Source: Bradyrhizobium erythrophlei
GTDB lineage: Bacteria; Pseudomonadota; Alphaproteobacteria; Rhizobiales; Xanthobacteraceae
Reading direction: 5' to 3'
NCBI RefSeq assembly: GCF_900129425.1
Contig: NZ_LT670817.1
Location: 6,262,001 to 6,326,000, forward strand
DNA: 64,000 nucleotides
In this document: piece by piece, positions 43,670 to 52,299 of the stretch
Layout: every line of letters begins with the position of its first letter
Position numbering within the stretch: the first letter of the stretch is position 1
The notes under the pieces: model-generated
What the model was told of the DNA's origin: nothing
The model's input: the letters and a program-made list of their open reading frames with translations, nothing else
Database searches by the model: none
Position numbers and translations under genes: made by a program

Positions 43670-46153
43670 ATGAATGTTGGAATGCGAGTTCGGGCAGGCT
43701 TTTTGGCCGCCCTGGTGGTGTGCGTCATGCTGGTATCGTCGTTTGCTGTCGCCCAGTCCGTCGCTTCGATCGAGGTCGCGGGCAACCGGCGTGTCGAGAT
43801 CGAAACCATCCGGTCTTATTTCAAGGCGGATCCCGGTGGGCGGCTGGATCAGGCCGAAATCGACGACGGCCTGAAGGCGCTGATCGAGACCGGCCTGTTT
43901 CAGGACGTCAAGATCAGCCAGACCGGCGGTCACCTGCTGGTGACGGTGATCGAAAACCCGGTGATCGGCCGCATTGCCTTCGAGGGCAACAAGAAGATCA
44001 AGGACGAACAGCTTACGGGCGAAATCCAATCCAAGGCACAGGGTACGCTGTCGCGTCCCATGGTCCAGTCCGATGCCCAGCGCATCTCCGAGGCCTACCG
44101 CCACTCCGGCCGCTATGACGTGAGCGTCACTCCCGAAATCATCGAACAGCCGAACAACCGCGTCGATCTGATTTTCACGATCGTCGAGGGCGAGAAAACC
44201 AGCGTCAAGTCGGTCGAGTTCATCGGCAACAACGCTTATTCGTCGTATCGCCTCAAGGACATCATCAAGACCCACGAGTCAAACCTGCTGAGCTTCCTCG
44301 GCGGCGGTGACGTCTATGATCCGGACCGGGTCGAAGCCGATCGCGACCTGATTCGCCGGTTTTATTTGAAGAACGGCTTTGCGGACGTGCAGGTGGTGGC
44401 CGCGCTGACGGAATACGATCCGGCGCGCAAGGGCTTCCTGGTGACCTTCAAGATCGAGGAGGGCCAGCAGTATCGCGTCTCGTCGGTCAATATCCAGTCC
44501 AGCATTCCCACCCTTGACGGAAACGACCTCCGCAGCTTCTCGCGCGTCAGCGTCGGGTCGCTCTACAACGCCGAGGCGCTGGAGAAGACGGTGGAGGAAA
44601 TGCAGATCGAGACCTCGCGGCGGGGTTATGCCTTTGCCGTCGTGCGGCCGCGTGGCGACCGCAATTTCGAGGCCCATACCGTTTCGATCACTTTTGCCGT
44701 CGACGAAGGCCCGCGGACCTATATCGAGCGCATCGACGTGCGCGGCAATACCCGCACCCGCGACTATGTGATCCGCCGCGAATTCGATATTTCCGAGGGC
44801 GATGCGTACAACCGCGCGCTGGTCGATCGCGCCGAGCGGCGCCTCAAGAACCTTGATTTCTTCAAGAGCGTGAAGATCACGACCGAGCCCGGTTCATCGA
44901 GCGATCGTGTGATTCTCGTGGTCGATCTCGAGGAGAAATCCACCGGCGACTTCTCGGTATCAGGCGGCTATTCGACCACCGACGGTCCGCTTGCCGAGGT
45001 CAGCGTCTCCGAGCGTAACTTCCTCGGCCGCGGCCTGTTTGCGAAAGCATCGGTAACCTACGGGGAATACGCGCGCGGGGCCTCGCTTTCCTTCGTCGAG
45101 CCTTACCTGCTGGACTACCGCGTTGCGCTTGGTCTTGACCTGTACTATCGGGAGCAGCTTGCCAACGATTACATTTCGTACGGCACCAACACCATCGGCT
45201 TCAGTCCGCGGCTCGGTTTCGCCTTGCGCGAAGATCTGTCCTTGCAGCTTCGCTATTCGCTCTATCAGCAGTCAATCACGCTGCCCAGCACGCTCGACAA
45301 CTGCAACAACATCCCGGGGCCGGCATTTGATCCGACGCCGGCTTATATCAATTCGGTTGATCACGGCCATGACCCCACCGGCAATGCCCAGGCCGGCCTG
45401 CTTCCGGGCTGTCTGGCGGACGGTGAGTCTTCACTGCCGGTTCGGAAAGAACTGGCAGGCGGCCCAACGTTGACCTCGTCGGTAGGCTATTCGCTGGACT
45501 ACAACACACTCGATAACACCAAGAATCCGACCGACGGTCTGCTCATCGACTTCAAGCAGGACTTTGCCGGTGTTGGAGGCGACGTCAGCTACTTGAAATC
45601 CGCGATCGACGGCAAGTACTACGCGCCGCTGGTTGCCGATATTGTCGGACTGGTCCACGTCCAGGCCGGCACGCTCAACAGCGTCGGCAACAGCCAGCTT
45701 CGAATGCTTGACCAATTCCAGATGGGGCCCAATCTTGTCCGCGGCTTTGCTCCGAACGGGATAGGCCCGCGCGATCTTACCTTCTACCCCTACACCGGAT
45801 ACGGCGATGCGTTGGGCGGCACCAAATATTGGGGCGCATCGGCTGAATTGCAGATGCCGTTCTGGTTCCTCCCGAAAGAGGTCGGTCTTAAAGGCGCTGT
45901 CTATGCCGATGCGGGATCGCTCTGGGACTATCAGGGGCCTACGAGTTGGGCCGCCACGGGTGAAGTCAACAACAGCGCTTGCAAGTGCGCAATGGTGTAC
46001 GACGATTCCAATATTATCCGCACCTCGGTCGGCGTCGGCCTGATCTGGCAATCGCCGTTCGGGCCTCTGCGCTTCGATTACGCAATCCCGATCACGATGG
46101 GTAAGTACGACATCGTGCAGCAATTCAAGTTCAGCGGCGGGACTTCGTTTTGA
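43670..46153 (+). CDS. bamA: Outer membrane protein assembly factor BamA
   Basis: An 827-residue Omp85 protein. A signal peptide (ending SFAVAQS) is followed by five POTRA domains, from SIEVAGNRRVEIETIRSYF to about residue 430, and a 16-strand barrel that begins near GDFSVSGGYSTTDGPL. The barrel loop motif LVRGF (about 5/6 of the way) is the conserved (V/I)RGF of loop 6. It inserts outer-membrane proteins. It is not in the usual cdsA-dxr-rseP-bamA-lpxD row here, so this could be a second copy. ATG 43670 is used; GTG 43637 is possible. Confidence 0.95.
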   Translation: MNVGMRVRAGFLAALVVCVMLVSSFAVAQSVASIEVAGNRRVEIETIRSYFKADPGGRLDQAEIDDGLKALIETGLFQDVKISQTGGHLLVTVIENPVIGRIAFEGNKKIKDEQLTGEIQSKAQGTLSRPMVQSDAQRISEAYRHSGRYDVSVTPEIIEQPNNRVDLIFTIVEGEKTSVKSVEFIGNNAYSSYRLKDIIKTHESNLLSFLGGGDVYDPDRVEADRDLIRRFYLKNGFADVQVVAALTEYDPARKGFLVTFKIEEGQQYRVSSVNIQSSIPTLDGNDLRSFSRVSVGSLYNAEALEKTVEEMQIETSRRGYAFAVVRPRGDRNFEAHTVSITFAVDEGPRTYIERIDVRGNTRTRDYVIRREFDISEGDAYNRALVDRAERRLKNLDFFKSVKITTEPGSSSDRVILVVDLEEKSTGDFSVSGGYSTTDGPLAEVSVSERNFLGRGLFAKASVTYGEYARGASLSFVEPYLLDYRVALGLDLYYREQLANDYISYGTNTIGFSPRLGFALREDLSLQLRYSLYQQSITLPSTLDNCNNIPGPAFDPTPAYINSVDHGHDPTGNAQAGLLPGCLADGESSLPVRKELAGGPTLTSSVGYSLDYNTLDNTKNPTDGLLIDFKQDFAGVGGDVSYLKSAIDGKYYAPLVADIVGLVHVQAGTLNSVGNSQLRMLDQFQMGPNLVRGFAPNGIGPRDLTFYPYTGYGDALGGTKYWGASAELQMPFWFLPKEVGLKGAVYADAGSLWDYQGPTSWAATGEVNNSACKCAMVYDDSNIIRTSVGVGLIWQSPFGPLRFDYAIPITMGKYDIVQQFKFSGGTSF

Positions 46154-46329
46154 TACCCAACTCCAGAATATATCGCTTCGGGTGGGTATGGCGGGCGGCG
46201 GGCTGCGTGCCGATGCCGGCTGCTGGCGAACCTCGGCGACCGATATGAACCAGGATTTTTAATGCGCTACCAGCCAACATCGGAGTTGACCGTGGTCTTT
46301 GAGAAGCACCTCGTAAGAGGGCCACTATC

Positions 46330-47487
46330 ATGTTGATGGTCAACCCCGCCCGGGAGTCAGCTCCACGCTATGACCGGCGTGGCTGGATGCACTGGCCGGA
46401 CAACGAAGATTACTCCCATCGCTTCATGCAATTATTGGGTACTGCACAGGAAGGTGGCAGCACAATATCCGAGTGCTTTCTCACGGCGACCCGCATTACG
46501 CCAGGCGATGATGAGAGCTGGCATCGGGAGTGGAAGAAATTAGCGGATACCTGCAAGAGAAGGGGCGACCTCGCACTTCAGCAGGGCAACACCAATACCG
46601 CAAAGGGTAACTGGCTGCGGGCGTCAAATTACTATCGCACCGCGGAGCACTTCCTCAACACCGATGACAGAAGACGCGGCTACATTCTCGAACAGATGCA
46701 ATTATGTTCGCATCTTTATCTCAGCTATTTGGCACCCAAAGGCGAGATTATCCAAATCCCCGGCTCCGGCGGCAGCCCAATGCACGGTTATTTTCTCCGG
46801 GCTCCAGGGTCTGCGCCTCAAGCACCTGTCGTCATCTCCATCGGTGGGCCGGATCATCTGAAGGAGGAACATCTCTATAAGATGCCGCGTCACGCACACG
46901 CCCGAAATCTATCCTTGCTTGTGGTCGATCTTCCGGGACAAGGGGTTTGTCCGCGAGGCGACAGCGTGGTTGGACCAAATGATCTCGAAATGTCCATCAG
47001 CTGCTGGGTAGACTATCTTGCAAGTCGTGCCGACGTTGACGTTGAACGGATTGCGATTTTCGGAGAGGGTCTGGGCGCTTCCTTTGCGTCGCGAGCAGCA
47101 GCCATAGACCACCGGCTCAGGGCCGCTGTTTGCGATGGCGGAATTTGGGATCTGCACGAACGGGCGTTTCTGTTGAAGCGGATTTCCGGTCGCAACAATC
47201 AGGAATCGATCGAAGACCAGGTTTCGAAATTGTGGCGTTATAGCATCGCGAAGAGGATCAGATGCCCAATTCTGGTGACGCTGGGTGAGTGTGATTGGCT
47301 GGAAACCAATTACGCCGCCAAATTCTACAGCTATCTCAAGAAATCGGGGATCGATATCAGCCTGAAGATTTTCTCGGCCGCCGAAACGGCCGCGTCGCAC
47401 GCGCAAATCGATAACCCGACGATTGGAAATGAATTTATCTTTGACTGGATAGCGGCTCGCCTCGGCACAAACGGGGCGACGACATGA
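46330..47487 (+). CDS. Alpha/beta hydrolase-like protein lacking the Ser nucleophile
   Basis: A 385-residue protein resembling the FrsA/2,6-dihydropseudooxynicotine hydrolase group: a helical N-terminal cap (residues 1-130) and an alpha/beta core with PVVISIGGPDHLKEE, VVDLPGQG and ERIAIFGEGLGASFASRAAA. At the nucleophile elbow GxSxG the sequence reads GEGLG, so the Ser is Gly247. An acid region (LGECDW) and a His (ASHAQID) remain. It is either a non-catalytic relative or uses another residue. AGAGG precedes ATG 46330. It converges on the MarR gene. Confidence 0.82.
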   Translation: MLMVNPARESAPRYDRRGWMHWPDNEDYSHRFMQLLGTAQEGGSTISECFLTATRITPGDDESWHREWKKLADTCKRRGDLALQQGNTNTAKGNWLRASNYYRTAEHFLNTDDRRRGYILEQMQLCSHLYLSYLAPKGEIIQIPGSGGSPMHGYFLRAPGSAPQAPVVISIGGPDHLKEEHLYKMPRHAHARNLSLLVVDLPGQGVCPRGDSVVGPNDLEMSISCWVDYLASRADVDVERIAIFGEGLGASFASRAAAIDHRLRAAVCDGGIWDLHERAFLLKRISGRNNQESIEDQVSKLWRYSIAKRIRCPILVTLGECDWLETNYAAKFYSYLKKSGIDISLKIFSAAETAASHAQIDNPTIGNEFIFDWIAARLGTNGATT

Positions 47488-47508
47488 GTTTAGGGAAAGC
47501 GATGATCG

Positions 47509-48060
47509 TCAGATTTCCGCCGCGAACCTTAACGAGGCCTTCTCAAGACGATTTTTGAGCACTGTAAGTTTGCCCGTTATGTCTTCGAGCGCGCGATCGT
47601 CCAGCTCTGAAAAAATGTACTCATTGAGCCTTTCCTGGTGCAAGGAAAGACTCGCAATTTGTTTGCACGCCTTGTCCGTCAGAGACATCAAGACGACACG
47701 CGCATCGTCAACAGAAGTGATCCGTCGCATGAACCCGTGTTTTTCGAGACTCTTGCTCTGAGTCGTAACAAACGACGGGTCGACGTGAAGCTTTTCCGAA
47801 ACTACCCTGACTGATACCCCGTCACCTCGATCAAGATCACTTATTGCCATGAGAATCAGCCATTGCGGCCCGCTGATTCCCAGCATCCGCGCCAGCATGT
47901 AACGGATTTCCTCGAAGTGGGTATTGATCGAAACGATGTCCCAAATGAACTCCCGGACCAGATCCTGGTTTTGACCTGTCGCATTTGCGCCACCCTGGCT
48001 GCCGCCCTTGGCGGACCGACCGGATGAAACTCGCTTGGGGGAAACCGGTCGGTTAGCCAT
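47509..48060 (-). CDS. MarR family transcriptional regulator
   Basis: A 183-residue winged-helix regulator with an unusually long, Gly/Ser-rich N-terminal tail (residues 1-30). The DNA-binding part is VRVVSEKLHVDPSFVTTQSKSLEKHGFMRRITSVDDARVVLMSLTDK, with the wing DDAR typical of the family. It is likely to control itself and perhaps the divergent porin or the convergent hydrolase gene. A palindrome 130 bases upstream of its start is listed separately. Confidence 0.93.
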   Translation of the reverse strand: MANRPVSPKRVSSGRSAKGGSQGGANATGQNQDLVREFIWDIVSINTHFEEIRYMLARMLGISGPQWLILMAISDLDRGDGVSVRVVSEKLHVDPSFVTTQSKSLEKHGFMRRITSVDDARVVLMSLTDKACKQIASLSLHQERLNEYIFSELDDRALEDITGKLTVLKNRLEKASLRFAAEI

Positions 48061-48189
48061 GACGGTGGACCTCGCGGACCTCGAATGAGGTTGTTAGGTC
48101 AATTAGTTAGCAGATTCGAGCAGGCAAATCACCCCCGGAAAAACCGATTTAGACAGTGTTGCTCAAAAAGCACGCATCTGAATGAAGTA

Positions 48190-48207
48190 ATTAGCTGTGT
48201 TGCTAAT
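48190..48207. promoter_or_regulatory. Candidate MarR-type operator
   Basis: ATTAGC-TGTGTT-GCTAAT is a perfect 6-bp inverted repeat in the AT-rich part of the 371-base gap between the MarR gene and the porin (48061-48431). A related half-site, TTAGTTAGC, occurs at about 48102. Confidence 0.55.
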
Positions 48208-48372
48208 GTATTTTACTCCACTGAGTTTATCTTGCACTGTTCACATTGTCGACAGGGAAGAACCCGGGTCGTCCCGTTCTAGGTGGTTCGCATAAGTCCC
48301 TCGCGTTCATGCGGGAGTGTCCGAAAGCGCGAAGCGGCTGAGCGGTTTTTCAGGGGGCAAGGGAGCCAACCT

Positions 48373-48390
48373 CAGGGTGTTTTGACCCTG
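48373..48390 (+). promoter_or_regulatory. Hairpin in the porin leader
   Basis: CAGGGT-GTTTTG-ACCCTG is a 6-bp perfect stem 42 bases before the porin start and just upstream of its ribosome site. It may stabilise the mRNA or act as an sRNA target, as is common for porin leaders. Confidence 0.5.
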
Positions 48391-48431
48391 CGGATCCGGA
48401 ACCTTCCCTGCAGCACAACTTGGAGGTTAAC

Positions 48432-49955
48432 ATGAAGTTGGTTAAGAGCCTTTTCCTCGGCTCAGCGGCGGGTCTGATCGCCATGAGCGGGGCACAGGCG
48501 GCCGATCTTCCCGTCAAGGCCAAAGCGGTCGAGTACGTGAAGGTTTGCTCCCTGTATGGTTCGGGTTTCTACTACATTCCGGGCACCGATACCTGCATCA
48601 GGCTGGGTGGCTATATGCGTATCGACACCACGTTCAACGGCGGTGGCGCATATAACGATCCGTCATGGAGCGGAGCCGCCGGTCAGGACACCCGGCAACG
48701 CAACCAGTACATCAGCCGCGTTCGTCAGGACCTCGACATCGATACCCGCACCTCCACCGAATACGGTGTCGTTCGCACGTATTTCGACGCGACGTTCAAC
48801 TGGACGACCGGCACAGACTCGATCGCCGGCGGTGGTGCTTCGGCTGGCATCTACTACGCCTTCATCCAGTTCGCAGGCTTCACGATGGGTAAGGCCGTGT
48901 CCGAGTTCAGCACGCCCTGGACCGGTTATCCCGGCGGCAACTTGACCTCGTACCTCATCGGCGGTGAGGACGACGTGACAGGCATCAACCAACTCGCCTA
49001 CACCGCGTCGTTCGGTAACGGCGTGTCGGGTACGATCAGCTTGGAAGATTCGCAGGCCTATGATCAGTCGCAGCTGCTAGGAGTCGTTGCGGGGGCTGGC
49101 CCAGCGGCAACCTATAACACTGCTGCAACTTGGCTGTCCGGTACGGGGATGGGTAATCCGACCAATACGGGAACGTACGGCAGCTTCTACGGCGGCTCGG
49201 CAGTCCCCGATATCGTCGGGCAGCTCCGGGTGGATCAGGCCTGGGGCCTGTTCCAGGCGTCGGTTGCGGCGCATGATATTCACGCGTCTTATTATATTCC
49301 ATCCAACGAAACCTCCGGCCATCCCTCCGATGCATGGGGCTTCGCCGGGATGCTGGCGTTGTCGATCAAGAATATCCCGACTGGACCCGGCGACAGCATC
49401 AACATCGACACCACCTTTGCAAATGGCGCGTCTCGTTATGTCATTGGTGGCGTTTCCCCGAACTCCTTTTCGATGTTCGGCGGCACCAGCGCTGCCGGTG
49501 CCTTCCAGAGCATAGGGTTCGCGACGGCTGCGGATGGTATCTTCGGACCGGGCGGCCAGATCGAGAAGACCAACGCTTGGGGCGTCCGTGGTGGTTATAA
49601 CCACAACTGGAATCCCTATTGGTCGACTTCGCTGTTCGGCAGTTTCTCGGCCCTTAGCTATAATGGTGCTGGCAAAGCACTGTTCTGTGCAGGCATGGGC
49701 ACCGCGGTTTTGGGTCTGGGCACGAGCTATACTTGCAACCCGGACTTCAAGATCGCCCAGCTTGGTGTCGTAACCCGCTGGACACCGGTCCAGAACCTGA
49801 CGTTCTCCGGCGAAGTCCTGTATACGCAGCTGTACCAGAACATGTCCGGGACGACCGCTCCGGTGAGCGCGGGAGGCGCCACGCCAGTAGCAGTCTACCA
49901 GTTCAAGGACCAGGGCACCGTATCTGTCGGTGTCCGCGCACAACGCAATTTCTGA
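48432..49955 (+). CDS. Major outer-membrane porin (Omp2/RopA type)
   Basis: A 507-residue porin of the alphaproteobacterial type. The signal peptide ends AQAADLP; the mature start ADLPVKAKAVEYVKVCSLYG, with a disulfide-forming Cys repeated in TDTCIRLGGYMR, is the hallmark. The C-terminus ends in Phe (RAQRNF). It forms a trimeric 16-strand diffusion channel. GGAGG is placed seven bases before ATG 48432. An intrinsic terminator follows closely, so it is a single-gene, probably highly expressed unit. Confidence 0.95.
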   Translation: MKLVKSLFLGSAAGLIAMSGAQAADLPVKAKAVEYVKVCSLYGSGFYYIPGTDTCIRLGGYMRIDTTFNGGGAYNDPSWSGAAGQDTRQRNQYISRVRQDLDIDTRTSTEYGVVRTYFDATFNWTTGTDSIAGGGASAGIYYAFIQFAGFTMGKAVSEFSTPWTGYPGGNLTSYLIGGEDDVTGINQLAYTASFGNGVSGTISLEDSQAYDQSQLLGVVAGAGPAATYNTAATWLSGTGMGNPTNTGTYGSFYGGSAVPDIVGQLRVDQAWGLFQASVAAHDIHASYYIPSNETSGHPSDAWGFAGMLALSIKNIPTGPGDSINIDTTFANGASRYVIGGVSPNSFSMFGGTSAAGAFQSIGFATAADGIFGPGGQIEKTNAWGVRGGYNHNWNPYWSTSLFGSFSALSYNGAGKALFCAGMGTAVLGLGTSYTCNPDFKIAQLGVVTRWTPVQNLTFSGEVLYTQLYQNMSGTTAPVSAGGATPVAVYQFKDQGTVSVGVRAQRNF

Positions 49956-49979
49956 TCGAGATTGTCGACAATAAAAAAG

Positions 49980-50012
49980 CTCCCGGCGGGAAACCGCCGG
50001 GAGTTTTTCTTT
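49980..50012 (+). terminator. Porin gene terminator
   Basis: CTCCCGGCGG-GAAA-CCGCCGGGAG is a 10-bp perfect stem followed by TTTTTCTTT, 24 bases after the porin stop codon. It is a textbook intrinsic terminator. Confidence 0.95.
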
Positions 50013-50274
50013 GCGTTGCGGCTGCCTTACAGAAGAAAAGACCCTTGGGGCGCCGCACGACTCCGCCGTCCGGGCATAATGACGGGGATACCCGTGTCCT
50101 TCAACGCGCTCAGCGTAACCTCTGATTCGATCGTCTGACGACTGTCGAAGAGCAGTCCCCGGCGGGGCTCTTTGCGCCAATGCATCATGCGATCCGACGC
50201 GCGTTCGACTTCTGAATAAAATATTACTAACTCAGGTATTGCACTCAATCATCTAAATCATGTATTATTCCAGT

Positions 50275-50380
50275 CCAGATAGCCGGCAAATGGTTTGACG
50301 GCCCTTAGCCAGGGGGAGACCAAAAGCTACCTTATGTTTAACCTCCGAAACCTCCGGCAATGCCCTGCCGGAGGTTTTTA
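50275..50380 (+). ncRNA. Candidate small RNA of about 105 nt
   Basis: A TTGCAC box (50239-50244) and a TATTAT box (50263-50268) are 18 bases apart. About 80 bases further a terminator stem CCTCCGGCA / TGCCGGAGG (50351-50359 and 50366-50374) with TTTTTAATTT follows. No reading frame lies between them. An isolated promoter-terminator pair of this size is what a small regulatory RNA gene looks like. The ends are estimates. Confidence 0.45.
50349..50380 (+). terminator. Orphan intrinsic terminator
   Basis: A 9-bp stem (CCTCCGGCA / TGCCGGAGG) extended by AA/TT and followed by a T run, with no coding sequence upstream since the porin terminator 340 bases before. Confidence 0.85.
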
Positions 50381-50943
50381 ATTTGATGGCCTCGTTTGTG
50401 CGGCTCGATAAATTGCTGGAGCTGCCGTTTGGCGATGAACGTTCGCTTTCCTGAACGCGATTTATGGGACCGTGCGGTTGCGAACCCGGTAAGCGGAAGC
50501 CGCCGGAGCGTGGTTCGACAACGCCCTCCCTTTTGAACGAGCCTCGCGCTTAAACAATCGTTCCCTTTGTTACCGCGCATGCGGCCTCTCAGGCGCAATC
50601 GCGTGACAGCCTCCTTGATGCGCGCGGCAGCCGCATGCAGTGCGCCGCTGCATGGAAAGCGGCAAGGAGCGCATCGAACGGGAACAGATTCGCAATCGAC
50701 GACCGGCTTATCGGTACAGAGCTCCAGGATACTATCGGGGCCGTTGCCGGGAATGGAATCAGACCTTGCTGGACGGAGACTCCCGTGGAGAAGCCTGCAA
50801 TTGCGGGCGCCGAATCCCATCGGGGTTTGCCATTTGTGATCTCGCGATTGTAACGGAACATTTCTGCTACCGGATCGGTCCTTAATTTCGCCGGAAGCAA
50901 CCGTGCTGTTTGGCAGTTGCTGGGGCGAAGACAGGAGAGAGAT

Positions 50944-51432
50944 TTGTCACGTACAACGTCCGTTCGCGGCATGACCATCGCCGTGGGGTTGCTTCTTGCG
51001 ACCGCACCCTATGCCTCTGCTCAATCCGTTCCGACCGGCGGCGCCGCCCGTGGCCCCCGCCCTACAAAAGACGCCCCGTCGACGAACGGACCCGACATCT
51101 GGGACGCCAATCACGATGGCATCTACACCTGCGACGAGTGGAAGAGCTACCTTGATCGGCTATTCAACCTGGCCGATCGCAACCGCGACGGGCATCTCGA
51201 TCCGTCCGAATTCGCAATCATCCGTCGGGCTGGAATCGCCCTCGCCGACGCGGACTTCGGCTACTTCGATGAGAACCAGGATGGAAAGATCACCCGCAGC
51301 GAGTTTGTCGACAAGCCAAGTGAGTTTATTTTGCAGTACGACAAGAACGGTGACTGCCGCGTCACACCGGACGAAATGAAAGGCGCAAACACTGATCAGA
51401 AGCCGACGAATGGCAGGGGCAAGAAATTCTGA
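50944..51432 (+). CDS. Secreted protein with four EF-hands
   Basis: A 162-residue exported calcium-binding-type protein. After a signal peptide (ending AYASA-like, residue 26) four EF loops follow: DANHDGIYTCDE (54-65), DRNRDGHLDPSE (78-89), DENQDGKITRSE (109-120) and DKNGDCRVTPDE (133-144). Loop 4 has Cys where Gly6 is expected. Only 12 residues separate the loops within each pair. The Pro at loop position 2 that marks lanmodulin is absent, so I call it a Ca-type EF protein. TTG 50944 is chosen because AGGAGAG lies just upstream; ATG 50971 is the alternative. Confidence 0.88.
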   Translation: MSRTTSVRGMTIAVGLLLATAPYASAQSVPTGGAARGPRPTKDAPSTNGPDIWDANHDGIYTCDEWKSYLDRLFNLADRNRDGHLDPSEFAIIRRAGIALADADFGYFDENQDGKITRSEFVDKPSEFILQYDKNGDCRVTPDEMKGANTDQKPTNGRGKKF

Positions 51433-51668
51433 CAGTGAAACACCGACGGCCCTAATCCGGAGATCTCGGTTCGTTAACGCCGTCGTCAACGCTCCTGATA
51501 ATCCCTGGGCGCGCGAAAGTGAGACATCGTGCTGTTTCCGACAGTCTGTGGACCGAAAAAAGGACGCACCCGCAATGATTTGATCGCAACCACTCACCAC
51601 GGTGGGTGGTCAGCCAGAAAATCTGAACTACAATCAGAGCAGGACGGCCAATTCCATGGCGGAGTGAG

Positions 51669-52196
51669 ATGCGCGCTGAACTACATGGAAGGAGGCTCTG
51701 GAACCAGACGATGTGTCTGGTGCCTACAATGACCGTCGCCATTTACTTCGGCGAGCTTATTTTCGCGACTGCCCTTGCCATCGTATTGCTGGCTACCTCA
51801 CCTCTTAAGCCATCCATTGCTGCTGTTCTGTTCTGCTGCGGTGTCGCGGCCTTCTCGCTGGCTGAATACCTCACCCATCGCTTTGTGTTGCATTCCATCG
51901 CGCCGGTACAGCACCGGATTCATCACGCACGCCCAAAAGACGCTGTGGACAAGATCTTCTGGCAAATATGGCTAGGCTTCGGCGTGTTCTACTTGATGAC
52001 GGGAGCCGACGCTCTGGCCGGCGCTCTTGTCGATTACGCATGGTATTTATTGGTCCACTATTGCTCCCATCATAGCCCTGCGATTCTCCCGGCTTCCCTG
52101 CTGAAACATCACCTCGACCATCACAGGTTTGCGCACCGAAACTACGGTGTCTCAACAAAGTTGTGGGATCTGGTTTTCGGAACGATGCTTCGGTGA
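51669..52196 (+). CDS. Fatty acid hydroxylase superfamily membrane protein
   Basis: A 175-residue di-iron membrane hydroxylase. Histidine clusters that bind two irons are visible: HRFVLH, HRIHHA, HYCSHHS and HHLDHHRFAHRNYG. Two to four hydrophobic segments flank them. It would hydroxylate or desaturate a lipid acyl chain or sterol-like lipid. ATG 51669 has GGAG five bases upstream; Met21 at 51729 is a shorter option that begins at the first membrane helix. It is probably co-oriented with, but not clearly linked to, the genes on each side. Confidence 0.88.
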   Translation: MRAELHGRRLWNQTMCLVPTMTVAIYFGELIFATALAIVLLATSPLKPSIAAVLFCCGVAAFSLAEYLTHRFVLHSIAPVQHRIHHARPKDAVDKIFWQIWLGFGVFYLMTGADALAGALVDYAWYLLVHYCSHHSPAILPASLLKHHLDHHRFAHRNYGVSTKLWDLVFGTMLR

Positions 52197-52299
52197 CGCG
52201 AAGCAAGTAATATCGATGAACGATCTCTTCGGACTGATCGCGTTTTTTGGAGAAACGCTGACGGCGCCGACGGTAATCGCGGTGGTAAGGAAACGATCA

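Larger units (their letters stand above)
50013..50943. other. Gene-free stretch with a candidate small RNA
   Basis: No protein gene is supported in these 931 bases. The first third contains an isolated promoter-like pair and terminator (see the ncRNA entry). Frames from 50338 to 50853 on both strands lack start sites and family character. Confidence 0.55.

Noticed and set aside
50944..51432. Calling the four-EF-hand protein a lanmodulin
   Set aside because: The diagnostic Pro at position 2 of the loops is absent and loop 4 is abnormal, so only the spacing supports it; kept as a finding, not as an annotation.
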